From positions 62,001-126,000 of the forward strand of contig CAVRUR010000010.1 of assembly GCA_963724365.1 (NCBI GenBank): a DNA stretch of 64,000 bases, written 5' to 3'. Under the pieces are notes generated by a model. That model had not been told where the DNA came from. It made no database searches and saw nothing but the letters and a program-made list of their open reading frames with translations. The DNA comes from JALORV01 sp963724365. GTDB taxonomy: Bacteria; Pseudomonadota; Gammaproteobacteria; Burkholderiales; Burkholderiaceae_F. A program made the translations under genes and the position numbers. Position 1 is the stretch's first letter, and the number at the start of each line of letters is the position of its first letter. Below are positions 46,113 through 56,733 of the stretch, piece after piece.

Positions 46113-47940
46113 CGCGTCGCCTCCGACTGCTTCTGCGCATCGATGTCCACACAATGCCACCAGTTCAGCCAGTACGGCGGCCTCCTGAATCCTTCCAGCC
46201 AGGGCCACGCGAGGTCGGTGAGGATGCGGTGCACGCCCCAGCCGTAAGGCACGTAGGCCGCGAAGATGCGCTTGCCCTGGTAGAACAGCTGCTCGCGCTC
46301 GGGTCCGTCAGGCAGGACCTGGATGCGGGCGTACATCTCGTCGAAGGCCTTGCTCCTGAAGCGCGCGAGATTCTGGCCGCCGAAGTGGATGCTGGCGCCC
46401 TTGTCGAAAGCGGGCTGGCCGTCAGGCGCGGCGGCTGACTGGCCCACACGCCAGACCATGTAATTGCCGGCGCGCACGTTCTTCAGATTCTCCGGCCACT
46501 TGGCCTGCCGGAACTCGGTGCGGATACCGATGGCCGTGTAGTCCTTGCGTTGCAGTTCGTCGAGGCGGCGCGATGCCTGATCGGGCTGCGTGGACACCAC
46601 CACCGTCAGCGGAGCGCCGTCCGGATTGTCACGCCAGCCGTCGCCGTCGCGATCGACGTAGCCGTAGGTGTCGAGCAGTGCCCGCGCCCTGGCGGGGTCG
46701 TAGCCTTCCTTCATGTACTTCGGGTCGTAACCCATGGTGTTGGGCATCAGCGGCGACTGCGCAGGCACCGCCTGGCCCTTGCGTTCCAGCCGGATCTCCT
46801 GCCCGGTGTTCGACGCCAGCTCCAGCGCGCGCCGTAGCGCGATCTTCTCCGGCTCGTAGCCGCCGACGACCGGGCTGTCCATGTTGAAGACGGTCTGCGT
46901 GTTGTCCGACGCCAGCATGCGGTAGGCACGCACGCCCTGCCGGGCGAGGTTGGGAGCGACCTTGTTGTTGGGCAATGCGATGTTGACGAAGTCATTGGGC
47001 AGCAGCCACAGCAGGTCCTGCGCCTTCTGCAGGAAGGACAGCCAGCGCGGCTGCGCTTCGTCGATGATCGAAATCTCGACGCGGTCCACCAGTGGCAGCC
47101 GACGGTCCTTGAACTTCGCGAGCAGCGCCTGGCCCTCGGCATCGTCGGCATTGGGCTGGAAGTCGTAGCGCACATCGCGAAAGTTCGCATTGCGTTCGAA
47201 GATGATCTTCGACGAACGCCGCCAGTCGACGAGGCGGAAAGGCCCGGTGCCCACGGGATGCGCCATGATGTCGTCGCCGTAGGCTTCCACCACCTCACGC
47301 GCAACGGCGCCGTACAGGTCGCCGCCGGCCAGGGTCTGGATGAAGCGCGGCTGCGGCCTTTCGAAGCGGAAACGGATCGTGTAACGGTCGAGCGCGCGCA
47401 GCCCTTCAACGTCGGTGTCGTAGTCGAACGGCCTTCTTGTCCTTCAGGACAGCGTCGCGCAGAGGGGCCATGCCGAGCATCTGCAGTTCGTGCAGCGTTG
47501 CATAGGCCGGCGACTTCCAGCGCGGATCGAAGAAGCGCTTGAACGCGTAGACGTAGTCCTGCGCAACCAGTTCGCGTGGCTTGCCCTTGAACACCGGGTC
47601 GTCGTGAAAGAAGATGCCGGGCTTGATGCGCACGGTCCACGTGCGGAAGTCTTCGCTGATTTCCGGCAGCGCCACTGCAGTTGCCGGGCGGATCAGGAAC
47701 GGGCGCGCGAGGTGGTCGTAGTCGTACAGCCCCTCGAAGATGTGTGCCGTCAGGATGCGCGAGTACAGATCGACGATCTGCACCGGATCCATGCCGGTCT
47801 CGGCGATCAGGAACGCGTAGCGCAGCGTCTTGCGCGGCGCGGTCTGCGCGTCCGCCAACGGCGGCAGGCCCGAGCGCGGCCGCTGCGATCGCTTTGAGGG
47901 TCGTGCGCCGGTCCAGGGAGGGCGGATTACGGGATGTCAT
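46109..47940 (-). CDS. Family-5 extracellular substrate-binding protein, paralogue C
   Basis: ATG 47940 opens MTSRNPPSLDRRTTLKAI, a twin-arginine signal. The next block (LRYAFLIAETGMDPVQIVDL to AVLKDKK) is in a second frame, and from about 47420 to 46109 the gene is open in a third (VGTGPFRLVDWRRSSKIIF, then YGYVDRDGDGWRDNPDG and LAWPWLEGFRRPPYW). Two extra bases account for both breaks. Coupled to its neighbours by four-base overlaps at both ends. Confidence 0.86.
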
Positions 47941-49775
47941 GCGATGAGCTTTGACTGGAGTTCAGTGTCGATGTCGATGTACTGCCAGAACGTGTTCGAG
48001 TAAAGCTGTCGGCGAAATCCAATCAGCCACGGCCAGGCAAGGTCGGTCAGGATACGGTGCACACCCCATCGATAGGGAGCATCGACAGCGAGCATGCGCT
48101 TGGCTTCCCGGAACAGCTCTGCGCGTTCCGGACCGTCCGGAAGCACGCGGATCTGTTCGTAGATCTCGTCGAAGCGCTTGTTCGAGTAGCGCGCCAGGTT
48201 CTGGCCGCCGAAGTGGATGGTGGCGCCGCGGTCGAGCGACGGACTGGCCGTCGGGGGCGGCTGCCGAGTAGCCGAGGTTCCACACCATCAGCTTGCCGGC
48301 GCGCGCGTTCTTCAGGTTCTCCGGCCACTTGGCGGACTTGAACTCGATCTTGATGCCGAGCGCGGCAAGGTCCTTGCGGCGCAGTTCGTCGCGCTGCCGG
48401 GCGCGCTGGTCCGGCGTCGTGTGACCACTCCAGCACGCAGCGGCGAGCCGTCGGGCTGCTCGCGCCAGCCGTCGCCGTCGCGGTCGACGTAGCCGTACAT
48501 GTCGAGCAGCGCCTTGGCACGCGGCAGGTCGTAGCGTGCGGTGTCGTTGACGAAGGCCGGCGTCGTATCCCATCGTGTGCGGCATCAGCCCCGACTGCGC
48601 CGGCACCGCCTGCCCGCGCCAGTACAGGCGGATCTCCTGCTCGACGTTGATGGCCAGGCCGATGGCCCGACGCAGTGCGACCTTGGCTGGTTCGTAGCCG
48701 CCGACCACCGGGTCGGTCATGTTGAAGTAGGTGAGCGTCACGTCGGCGTTCAACGTGCGCCACATCTGCACGTTGCTGCCGCGCCAGGTGCGGCGCCAGC
48801 ACGCCGTTGGGCGCGGCGATGTTCATGAAGTCGAACGGCAGCCGCTCGAGCAAGTCCAGCTGCTGGTTCAGGAACGACAGCCAGCGCGGCTGCGTTTCCT
48901 CGATGATCGGAGACCTCGACGCGGTCGATCATCGGCAGCTTGCGGCCCTTGAAGCGCGCGAGCAGCGCCTGGCCTTCGGCGTCGTCGGCCGCCGGCTCGG
49001 CGTCGTAGATGACGTCGCGGTAGGTCGGGTTGCGCACCAGCACGATCTTGGACGACCGGCGCCAGTCGGCCAGCCGGAACGGCCCGGTGCCGACCGGATG
49101 GCTGGGGATGTCGTCGCCGTAGGCCTCGACCACCTCGCGCGCGACGGCACCGTACAGGTCACCGCCGGCGAGCATCTGCAGGAACCGCGGCAGCGGCCGC
49201 TCGACGCGAAACTGGATCGTGTAGCGGTCCAGCGCGCGCAGGCCCTCGACCGGCGTGTCGTAGTCGAAGGGCCGCTTGTTCTTCAGTGCGTCGTCGCGCA
49301 GCGCCGCCATGCCGACGATGCGGGACTCGGCCAGCGTGGCATAGGTCGGGGCCTTCCAGCGCGGGTCGAAGAACCGCTTGAACGAGTAGACGTAGTCCTC
49401 GGCGACCAGTTCGCGCGGCTTGCCCTTGAACGCCGGGTCGTCCTGGAAGAAGGTCCCGGGCTTGATGCGAACGGTCCACACGCGGAAGTCGTCCGAGATC
49501 TCCGGCTGGCCGTCCGCAGTGTTGGGGACGATCTTGAACGGCCGAGCGAGATAGTCGTACTCGTACAGGCCGTCGAAGATGTGCGAAGTGACGATGCGCG
49601 AGTACAGGTCGCTGATCTGCGCCGGATCGAAACCGGTTTCGCTGACCTCAAAGGCGTAACGCAGCACTTTCTCGCCCGCCGCTGCGTCGGTTCGGGTAGC
49701 TGAAACTCCGAGCCCGGCCAGCGCGCCGGCCTTCAGCACGGAGCGGCGTTGCGGGGATGTCGGCGCTTTGCTCAT
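47937..49775 (-). pseudogene. Family-5 extracellular substrate-binding protein, paralogue B (several frameshifts)
   Basis: ATG 49775 opens SPQRRSVLKAGALAGLGVS, a clear twin-arginine signal, and the frame is good to about 48910 (SETGFDPAQISDLYSRIVTS; VGTGPFRLADWRRSSKIVL). Downstream the family blocks PFDFMNIAAPNGVLAPHLAR, VGGYEPAKVALRRAIGLA, YGYVDRDGDGWREQPDG, KWPENLKNARAGKLMVWN and LAWPWLIGFRRQLYSN alternate among frames, needing about six extra bases to be removed. Its start shares one base with the stop of paralogue A (TGATG). Confidence 0.82.
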
Positions 49776-51623
49776 CAGGCGGCCGTGCGGTCGCTGCCGT
49801 CGCGATCGATGTCGACGTACTTCCAGAAATCCCGCATGAACGGATGACGCCGGAAGCCGACTACCCACGGATGCGACACCGACGTGTCGATGCGGTGTCC
49901 GAGAAACTTGTACGGCGCGTAGGCGACGAAGAGCTTCTTCGAATCGCGGAACATAGCGAAGCGCTCTGGACCATCGGGCAGCATGCGCTGCTGCGCATAA
50001 AGGCGGTTGTAGGCGGGCAGGTCGAAGCGCGCGTGGTTGGCCTGGCCCTTGTTGGGTCCGTAGCCCAGCGCGAGAAAGGTGTCGCCATCGGGTTGCGTGG
50101 CGTTCCAGCCCACGCGCCACATCATCAGCTTGCCGGCGCGCGAGTTCTTCAGGTTCTCGGGCCATTTCGCGCTTTTGAACACCAGGCGGATGCCGACGGC
50201 CGTCATGTGCCTGCGCCACAGATCGTCAAGCTGGCGCGACAACTGGTCTGGTTGCGTGGCCATTTCAATGACGAGCGGCGAGCCGTCGGGACGCTCGCGC
50301 CAGCCGTCGCCGTCGCGATCGACGAAGCCGAAGGAGTCCAGCAGCGCCTTGGCGCGTGCCGGGTTGTGCTCGCTCATCTCGCTGCGGAATTCCGGATCGA
50401 AGCCCGCGGTCAGCGGCGCGACCGGCGACTGCGACGGCACCGACTGGCCCATGCGCACCAGCCGGATCTCGTCGTCGACCGAGTAGGCGAGCGAGATCGC
50501 GCGCCGCAGTGCCACCTGCGTTGGCTCATAGCCGCCGACAATGGGGCTTTCCATGTTGAACAGCGCCATGTCGACGCTGGCGCGCGGAGTGCGGTCCATC
50601 TGCACGCCGCGCTTGGCCAGCCCCGGCGCAAGCTTGCCGTTGGGCACGATGAGGTTGGCGAGGTCCACCGGGATCTCGTCGACGAGGTCGTGCTCGCCAT
50701 TCAGGAATGCCAGCCAGCGCGGCTGGTTCTCCTCGACGATGTAGACCTCGACCCGGTCGATCATCGGCAGCGTGCGGCCGGCCAGGCGCTGGGCCAGCGC
50801 AGCGCGCCTGGCGAATCTGCCGCCGCCGGCGTGTGCACGGTAGACATCCTGCCGGTAGGCCGGATTGCGCTCCAGCACGATGCGCGACGAGCGTCGCCAG
50901 TCGGCGAGCCGGAACGGGCCGGTGCCGATCGGGTGCGCCATGATCTCGCGCTCGTCGTAGCTTTCCACGACTTCGCGCGCCACCGCGCCCATGAAGGCAT
51001 TGTCGGCGAGGTACTGATGAAAGCGCGGGCTCGGCAGGCCGAAGCGGAACTGCAGCGTGTAGCGGTCCAAAGCGCGCAGGCCGTCGACGTCCAGGTCATA
51101 GTCGAAGCGGCCGCCTTTGAGCGCTGCATTGCGCAGTTCGTCCAGACCGAGGATCTGCGCGGTCTGCAGCAGATAGAGGCTCGGGCTCTTGTAGCGCGGG
51201 TCGTAGAAGCGCTTGTATGAATAGACGTAGTCTTGCGCGGTCGAGCTCGCGCGGCTTGCCCTTGAAGGCCGGGTGGTCCTGGAAGCAGGATGCCGGGCCG
51301 GATACGGAGCGTCAGCGCCGTGAAGTCCGCCGACAACTCGCGGCAGCGCCTCGGCCGTGTTCGGGATGATGAGCGCCGGCCGCGCCAGGTAATCGTAGGT
51401 CAGCGGCGCTTCGATGATGTTCGCCAGCACGACGCGCGAGTAGAGGTCCTGCACCTGGGCCGGATCGAAGCCGGTTTCGGCCACGCGAAAGGCGTAGCGC
51501 AGCACTTTGGTTTCAGCTTTGCCGGGCGACCGTCCGTCGGCCGGACGCATCGCCCAGCGCCGCTGGCGAAGCGGCCAGGGCCTGCGCAAAGGCGCGTCGG
51601 CTTTTCGAGACGTCGTCGTTCAT
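49775..51623 (-). pseudogene. Family-5 extracellular substrate-binding protein, paralogue A, first in the array (frameshifts)
   Basis: ATG 51623 opens MNDDVSKSRRAFAQALAA, a twin-arginine-like signal, then one extra base moves into the main frame (VLRYAFRVAETGFDPAQVQD). Three more extra bases between about 51360 and 51240 cancel out, so the frame looks open but has a scrambled stretch that should encode SADFTALTLRIRPGI and the following FKGKPREL-type block. From there to 49775 it is clean (VGGYEPTQVALRRAISLAYS; FGFVDRDGDGWRERPDG; HPWVVGFRRHPFMRDF). It is divergent from the permease genes. Confidence 0.84.
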
Positions 51624-51652
51624 GCGTCGACAGTGGGTTGAAACCGCCTAAT

Positions 51653-51680
51653 TTGAATACCGGGCGGGCATCGGCATAAT
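51653..51680 (+). promoter_or_regulatory. Candidate promoter for the permease-ATPase operon
   Basis: TTGAAT (51653-51658) and CATAAT (51675-51680) with a 16-base spacer lie in the 122-base divergent gap between the binding-protein array and the permease genes. Confidence 0.5.
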
Positions 51681-51745
51681 CCGCGCTTTCGCGCGCCGGG
51701 TCACCACGAGGCGGGCGCGAGCAACGACAGAAAGAGTCGGCCCGC

Positions 51746-52684
51746 GTGGGCGCCTATATCTTACGCAGACTGTGGCAGATGATCCCGACCCTGATCGGGG
51801 TCATCCTCTTTGTCTTCTTTCTCTTCAAATGGTTCGGCGGCGACCCTGCGGAGATCCTCGGCGGACTGCTGGCGACACCGGAGCAGATCGAGGCCATCCG
51901 CACCCAGCTGGGCCTGAACGACCCCTGGTACGTCCAGTTCTGGATATTCGTGAAGTCGATCTTCACGTTCAACTGGGGCAACAGCTGGGCGACGGGCGAA
52001 TCGGTTGCAAACATCTTCCGCACGCGCCTGCCGGCGACGCTGACCGTGATGGTGCCGATCCTGATCCTCGAGACCGTGCTCGGGATCGTCGCCGCCATGG
52101 CGGTGGCCTATGTCCGCGGCTCGCTCACGGACCGGTCGATCATGATCATCACGACGGTGATGCTCTCGATCTCGTTCCTGGTCTACATCATCGTCGGCCA
52201 GTGGCTGTTCGGCTTCTACCTCGGCTGGTTCCCGGTGCAGGGCTGGAGCGACAGCTTCTGGACCAACCTGACGCACTACGCGGTGCTGCCGGTGCTGCTG
52301 GCGACCTTCGTGTCGCTGGCACCGAACACGCGGCTATACCGCAGCTTCTTCCTCGACGAGATCAACCAGGACTACGTGCGGACCGCGCGCGCCAAGGGCG
52401 TCAGCGAGAACCGGGCTTTGTTCGTGCACGTGCTGCGCAACGCGATGATCCCGGTACTGACCAACGTCGCGGTGCAGCTGCCGGGCATCTTCCTGGGTTC
52501 GTTCCTGATCGAGACCTTCTTCTCGATTCCCGGCCTGGGGCGCGAGACCCTGCTGGCGGTCAACCGCAGCGACTATCCGGTGATCCAGGCGGTGACCGTT
52601 TACCTGGCAGCACTGACAATGGTGATCAACCTCGGGGCCGACATCCTCTACAAGCTGGTCGACCCCCGCGTGGTGCTGAAGTGA
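51746..52684 (+). CDS. ABC transporter permease, DppB/OppB type
   Basis: A 312-residue inner-membrane subunit with six hydrophobic segments, beginning with the classic ILRRLWQMIPTLIGVILFVF and carrying the EAA-type coupling loop TARAKGVSENRALFVHVLRN. It starts at GTG 51746. It forms the channel of a peptide-type importer together with the next gene, fed by the divergent binding proteins. Confidence 0.93.
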   Translation: MGAYILRRLWQMIPTLIGVILFVFFLFKWFGGDPAEILGGLLATPEQIEAIRTQLGLNDPWYVQFWIFVKSIFTFNWGNSWATGESVANIFRTRLPATLTVMVPILILETVLGIVAAMAVAYVRGSLTDRSIMIITTVMLSISFLVYIIVGQWLFGFYLGWFPVQGWSDSFWTNLTHYAVLPVLLATFVSLAPNTRLYRSFFLDEINQDYVRTARAKGVSENRALFVHVLRNAMIPVLTNVAVQLPGIFLGSFLIETFFSIPGLGRETLLAVNRSDYPVIQAVTVYLAALTMVINLGADILYKLVDPRVVLK

Positions 52685-52691
52685 GGATGCG

Positions 52692-53744
52692 ATGACGACT
52701 GTTGTCGAGGCGTATCAGGCGCCGTCCACCGAGCGTTCCGCGGGTGTCTGGGTAACGGCATGGCGACGCCTCAAGGGCGACCGGGTCGGCATGATCTCGC
52801 TGGTTGTCGTGGCGGGCTTTCTCGTGATGATCCTGGCGTCGGTGCTGGGACTGGTGGCCGGCGACTGGCAGAAGGAAGTCGGCGTGCCCGACGCGCCACC
52901 GAGCTTCGTCGGCCCGCGCGCCGCCAGCACCGGCACCGATCCGATCGCCAGCGTGATCGCGAAGGACGCGAAACCGGTCGACCTGTCGGACATCGACCCG
53001 CTCGCGCCTAAGTACAAGGAGTGGGCGGAGCGTGCCGCGAAGATCCAGATCACCGAGGCGCCGCGCGCCGAAACGCTGCCGATCGGCGCCGACCGGCTTG
53101 GACGCGACGTGCTGTCCAAGGTCATCAAGGGTGCGGAGGTGTCGATCTTCGTCGGTGTTTTCGCGGCGGTGCTGGCGACGTTGATCGGCACGATCCTCGG
53201 CGCCATATCCGGGTATGCCGGCGGCAAGATCGGCGACTTCCTCGAGTGGGTCTACAACGTCTTCACATCGATCCCGGGCATCCTGCTGATCTTCGCGTTT
53301 GCCGCCGTGCTCGGTCGCGGCATCAGCACGGTGATCCTGATTCTCGGTCTGGCGGGTTGGACCGGCATCTACCGGCTGGTGCGCGCGGAGTACATGAAGC
53401 ACCGCACGCGCGAGTACGTCCGGGCGGCCGAAGCCATCGGTGCCAGCCACTTTGCGCGCATGTTCGTGCACATCCTGCCGAACGTTAGCCACGTGGTGCT
53501 GGTACAGCTGTCGCTGCACGCAGTGTTCTTCATCAAGGCCGAGGTCATCCTTTCGTTCCTGGGCCTCGGTGTGCGCGTCGACCAGGTGTCGTGGGGAACG
53601 ATACTGTCCGAGGCGCAGGCCGAACTCGTGCTCGGACACTGGTGGCAGCTGGTGGCGACCACGATCTCAATGGCATTCTTCGTCACGGCGTTCTCCTTGC
53701 TGACCGATGCGTTGCGCGACGCGCTCGATCCGAAACTGAGATAG
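52692..53744 (+). CDS. ABC transporter permease, DppC/OppC type
   Basis: A 350-residue partner permease. A first membrane segment (ISLVVVAGFLVMILASVLGL) is followed by an extended periplasmic loop of about 70 residues with LSDIDPLAPKYKEWAERAAK, somewhat longer than usual, then the GADRLGRDVLSKVIKGAEVS motif, four or five further segments and the coupling loop RAAEAIGASHFARMFVHIL. It follows the DppB-type gene by seven bases. Confidence 0.93.
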   Translation: MTTVVEAYQAPSTERSAGVWVTAWRRLKGDRVGMISLVVVAGFLVMILASVLGLVAGDWQKEVGVPDAPPSFVGPRAASTGTDPIASVIAKDAKPVDLSDIDPLAPKYKEWAERAAKIQITEAPRAETLPIGADRLGRDVLSKVIKGAEVSIFVGVFAAVLATLIGTILGAISGYAGGKIGDFLEWVYNVFTSIPGILLIFAFAAVLGRGISTVILILGLAGWTGIYRLVRAEYMKHRTREYVRAAEAIGASHFARMFVHILPNVSHVVLVQLSLHAVFFIKAEVILSFLGLGVRVDQVSWGTILSEAQAELVLGHWWQLVATTISMAFFVTAFSLLTDALRDALDPKLR

Positions 53745-53746
53745 AC

Positions 53747-55447
53747 ATGTCCAATCTCATTTCGGTGCGCGACCTGCGCGTTTCGTTCCGGCTCGGCAAG
53801 CACCGCATCGCCGAGGCTGTGCGGGGCATCAGCTTCGACATTCCGGAAAACGCGACCGTTGCGCTGGTCGGCGAATCCGGGTCCGGCAAGAGCGTGTCGG
53901 CGATGTCGATCGTGCGGCTGTTGCCGGAAAATGCGATCGTCGCTCCGGAAAGCCGGGTCGAGTTCGGTGGCCGCAACCTGCTCACCGACCCGATCGAATC
54001 GCTGCGTGCGATCCGAGGCAAGGACATTTCGGTCGTGTTCCAGGAGCCGATGTCGTCGCTGAATCCGGTTTTTCCGGTCGGCTGGCAGATTGCCGAGGTG
54101 CTGCAACTCCACATGGGGCTGTCGCGCAAGCAGGTCGGTGACCGCGTCCTGGAGCTGATGACCGAGGTCGGTATCCCCGAGCCGAAGTCGCGCATCGACT
54201 CGTATCCGCATGAGCTTTCGGGCGGGCAGCAGCAGCGCGTGATGATCGCCATGGCGATTGCCTGCGAGCCGAAGCTCTTGATCGCCGACGAGCCGACGAC
54301 CGCGCTCGACGTGACCGTGCAGCGGCAGATCCTCGAACTGATCAAGCGCCTGCAGGATCGTCACCGCATGAGCGTGCTGTTCATCAGCCACGACCTCGGG
54401 CTGGTGGGCGAGATCGCCGACCACGTCGTGGTGATGCGCGATGGCATCGTGCGGGAGAAGGGCCGTGTTGCCGAGATCTTCGAGGCTCCGCAGGACGCCT
54501 ACACCAAGGCACTGCTGCTGTGCCGTCCGCGCCTGGACGTCAAGCCGAAGCGCCTGCCCGTCATCGACGACTTCATGCAGGGCAAGCCCATATCGCAGAT
54601 CGTCGTGACCGAACCGCGCATCGCGCGGGCGGTGGCGGCGGCGCCGCTGATCGAAGCCAAGGGGCTGCGCAAGGAGTACCGGCTCAAGACGGGGCTTTTT
54701 GCACGCAAGACCGTCGAGGCAGTGAAGGATGCGAGCTTTGCCCTGTATCAGGGACGCACACTCGGCGTGGTCGGAGAGTCCGGTTCCGGCAAGACCACTG
54801 TTGGCATGCTGCTGATGCGACTGGTGGATGCGACTGCCGGCCAGGTGCTGTACCAGGGCAAGGACCTTCTCACGCTGTCCGACGCCGAGATGATGGCGTT
54901 CCGCCGCAAGATCCAGATCATTTTCCAGAACCCCTACGCGAGCCTCAACCCGCGCTTCACCGTGGGCCAGATCCTGACCGAGCCGATGAAGATCCATGGC
55001 ATCGGCGCGAGCGACAGTGATCGTTTCGACCAGGCCAGCGCACTGGCGCAGCGCGTCGGTCTGGCCGCGGATGCCATCTACAAGTATCCACACGAGTTTT
55101 CCGGCGGACAGCGGCAACGCATTGCCATCGCGCGCTGCCTGACGATGAAGCCCGATGTAGTGATCTGCGACGAGTCCGTGTCAGCGCTCGACGTATCGGT
55201 ACAGGCCACGGTGCTGAACCTGCTGCTCGACCTGCAGGACGAATTCGGCATGACCTATATTTTCATCAGCCACGACCTCGCGGTCGTCAAGTACATGGCA
55301 GACGACGTGCTGGTCATGAGCGAGGGTGCGATCGTCGAGCGCGGGTCTTCCGAGGCCATCTATGCAGATCCCCAGCACGACTACACGCGCAAGCTACTGT
55401 CAGCGATTCCCCGCGGCTACGCGCCACGGGCGCAGCGCGCCGCATAA
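53747..55447 (+). CDS. Fused double ATPase of the peptide ABC importer (DppD-DppF type)
   Basis: One 566-residue protein with two complete ATP-binding domains. The first has GESGSGKSVSAMS, the signature SGGQQQRVMIAMAIACEP and LLIADEPTTALDV. The second, from about residue 300, has GESGSGKTTVGML, SGGQRQRIAIARCL and VVICDESVSALDV. It energises uptake through the two permeases directly upstream, which it follows by two bases. Fused forms are common in Burkholderiales and Rhizobiales. Confidence 0.94.
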   Translation: MSNLISVRDLRVSFRLGKHRIAEAVRGISFDIPENATVALVGESGSGKSVSAMSIVRLLPENAIVAPESRVEFGGRNLLTDPIESLRAIRGKDISVVFQEPMSSLNPVFPVGWQIAEVLQLHMGLSRKQVGDRVLELMTEVGIPEPKSRIDSYPHELSGGQQQRVMIAMAIACEPKLLIADEPTTALDVTVQRQILELIKRLQDRHRMSVLFISHDLGLVGEIADHVVVMRDGIVREKGRVAEIFEAPQDAYTKALLLCRPRLDVKPKRLPVIDDFMQGKPISQIVVTEPRIARAVAAAPLIEAKGLRKEYRLKTGLFARKTVEAVKDASFALYQGRTLGVVGESGSGKTTVGMLLMRLVDATAGQVLYQGKDLLTLSDAEMMAFRRKIQIIFQNPYASLNPRFTVGQILTEPMKIHGIGASDSDRFDQASALAQRVGLAADAIYKYPHEFSGGQRQRIAIARCLTMKPDVVICDESVSALDVSVQATVLNLLLDLQDEFGMTYIFISHDLAVVKYMADDVLVMSEGAIVERGSSEAIYADPQHDYTRKLLSAIPRGYAPRAQRAA

Positions 55448-55474
55448 GGTCGGTCGCCCGCGATAGTTCCCGCC

Positions 55475-56185
55475 GTGTTCGGCACCGCAACTCCGGCAAC
55501 ACAGAAGAAGCTCTCCGATGCGCTGGGACGCGTCATCGAACTGCGTGCCCGCCTGCATGCCGATGCCGCGCTCGGCGCCCGCTGGCTGGCGGTAAAGAAC
55601 TGGCAGTCGGAGCGACTCGCACGCACGTACGCCGACCTGCTCGCCGACGATCGCTACCGCGAGTCCTGCGAGTTCTTCCTCGAGGAGTTATATGGGGCGC
55701 GCGACTTCGAGCGGCGCGACGAAGAAGCCCAGCGGGTCGTCCCCAAGCTGGCCCGCATGCTGCCGGCGCGCGCCATCGAGACATTGCTGCTCGCGGTCGA
55801 GCTCGACGAGTTGGCCGAGGACCTCGATGCGGAGCTGTCACGGCTGATACAGATCCCGATCACCGCACCCCGATACGCGGATGCCTACGTCCAGGTCGGA
55901 AGCCAGGAGCAACGCGAGCACCAGATCGAACTCGTCGATGAGATTGGCGGTGCACTCGATCGCCTGGCGCGGATCCCGATGCTGGCGCCAATGCTCGGCA
56001 TGATGAAAGGCCCCGCGGAGGCCTGGGGCTACGGCCACCTGCATCACTTCCTGTACCGGGGCTTCAACGCATTCGCTCGCATGGGCGGCGCGCGCAAGTT
56101 TCTCGCCACGATCAAGCGCCGCGAACTCGCGATCAATGCACGCCTGTTCGCGCTCGAGCCGGATCCGTTCCGGCCCGTCGACTGA
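55475..56185 (+). CDS. Conserved hypothetical protein with FFLEELYG motif
   Basis: A 236-residue helical, charged protein from GTG 55475 with SCEFFLEELYGARDFERRDEE near residue 66 and a conserved WGYGHLHHFLYRGF stretch near 186. No signal peptide or membrane segment. The family occurs in proteobacteria without a known function. It lies 27 bases after the ABC operon on the same strand and converges on the RDD gene. Confidence 0.78.
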   Translation: MFGTATPATQKKLSDALGRVIELRARLHADAALGARWLAVKNWQSERLARTYADLLADDRYRESCEFFLEELYGARDFERRDEEAQRVVPKLARMLPARAIETLLLAVELDELAEDLDAELSRLIQIPITAPRYADAYVQVGSQEQREHQIELVDEIGGALDRLARIPMLAPMLGMMKGPAEAWGYGHLHHFLYRGFNAFARMGGARKFLATIKRRELAINARLFALEPDPFRPVD

Positions 56186-56198
56186 CCCGACTTCTCAG

Positions 56199-56702
56199 CT
56201 ATCGCGGACGATGCGCGTACCGGTCCAAGCGGTCGTGCAGGAGCCGTCGCTCCGCATCGACGAGGGCGGGAATTAACAGCACGACAAAGCCGAGCGCAAG
56301 TGCGACAAGGCTGCCGGTGCGCGAGGGCTCGACGATCGCGATGTAGGCAAGGCCCGGCAGGAAAAGGGTCCACGACAACAGATAGCGCGCCGTGGCCCGT
56401 GGCAGCGAGGGGCGGCGACCATCGAGATCGACGACCCGCAGTTTCCAGGTCTTGAGCGCCAGCGTCTGGCCGGAGCGGCTCCAGCACCAGACAAAGTAGG
56501 CTCCGATGACGACGAACAGGGCCGCTTGCAGGACGAGCCGGCGCACGCCGCTTAGCGGTGCGGTCCAGCCGGACAATGAGAGGACGGCGAGCCCGGCGGC
56601 AAAGGTGACGCCGAAGAGCAGCACGCCTTCATAGACCATCGACACGACCCGCAGGGCCAGGCTGGCCGGTCGGGCGGGACTGGCGGCTGAAGGCGCTCCC
56701 AT
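56199..56702 (-). CDS. RDD family membrane protein
   Basis: A 167-residue protein from ATG 56702 with four hydrophobic segments. The RDD-type motif appears as SLALRVVSMVYEGVLLFGV and TLALKTWKLRVVDLDG. Last gene of the sigma factor block, 31 bases after the DUF3106 gene. Inner-membrane protein; function unknown. Confidence 0.88.
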   Translation of the reverse strand: MGAPSAASPARPASLALRVVSMVYEGVLLFGVTFAAGLAVLSLSGWTAPLSGVRRLVLQAALFVVIGAYFVWCWSRSGQTLALKTWKLRVVDLDGRRPSLPRATARYLLSWTLFLPGLAYIAIVEPSRTGSLVALALGFVVLLIPALVDAERRLLHDRLDRYAHRPR

Positions 56703-56733
56703 CAAAGGCTCGGCAAAGTCACGCGCCGAGGTG

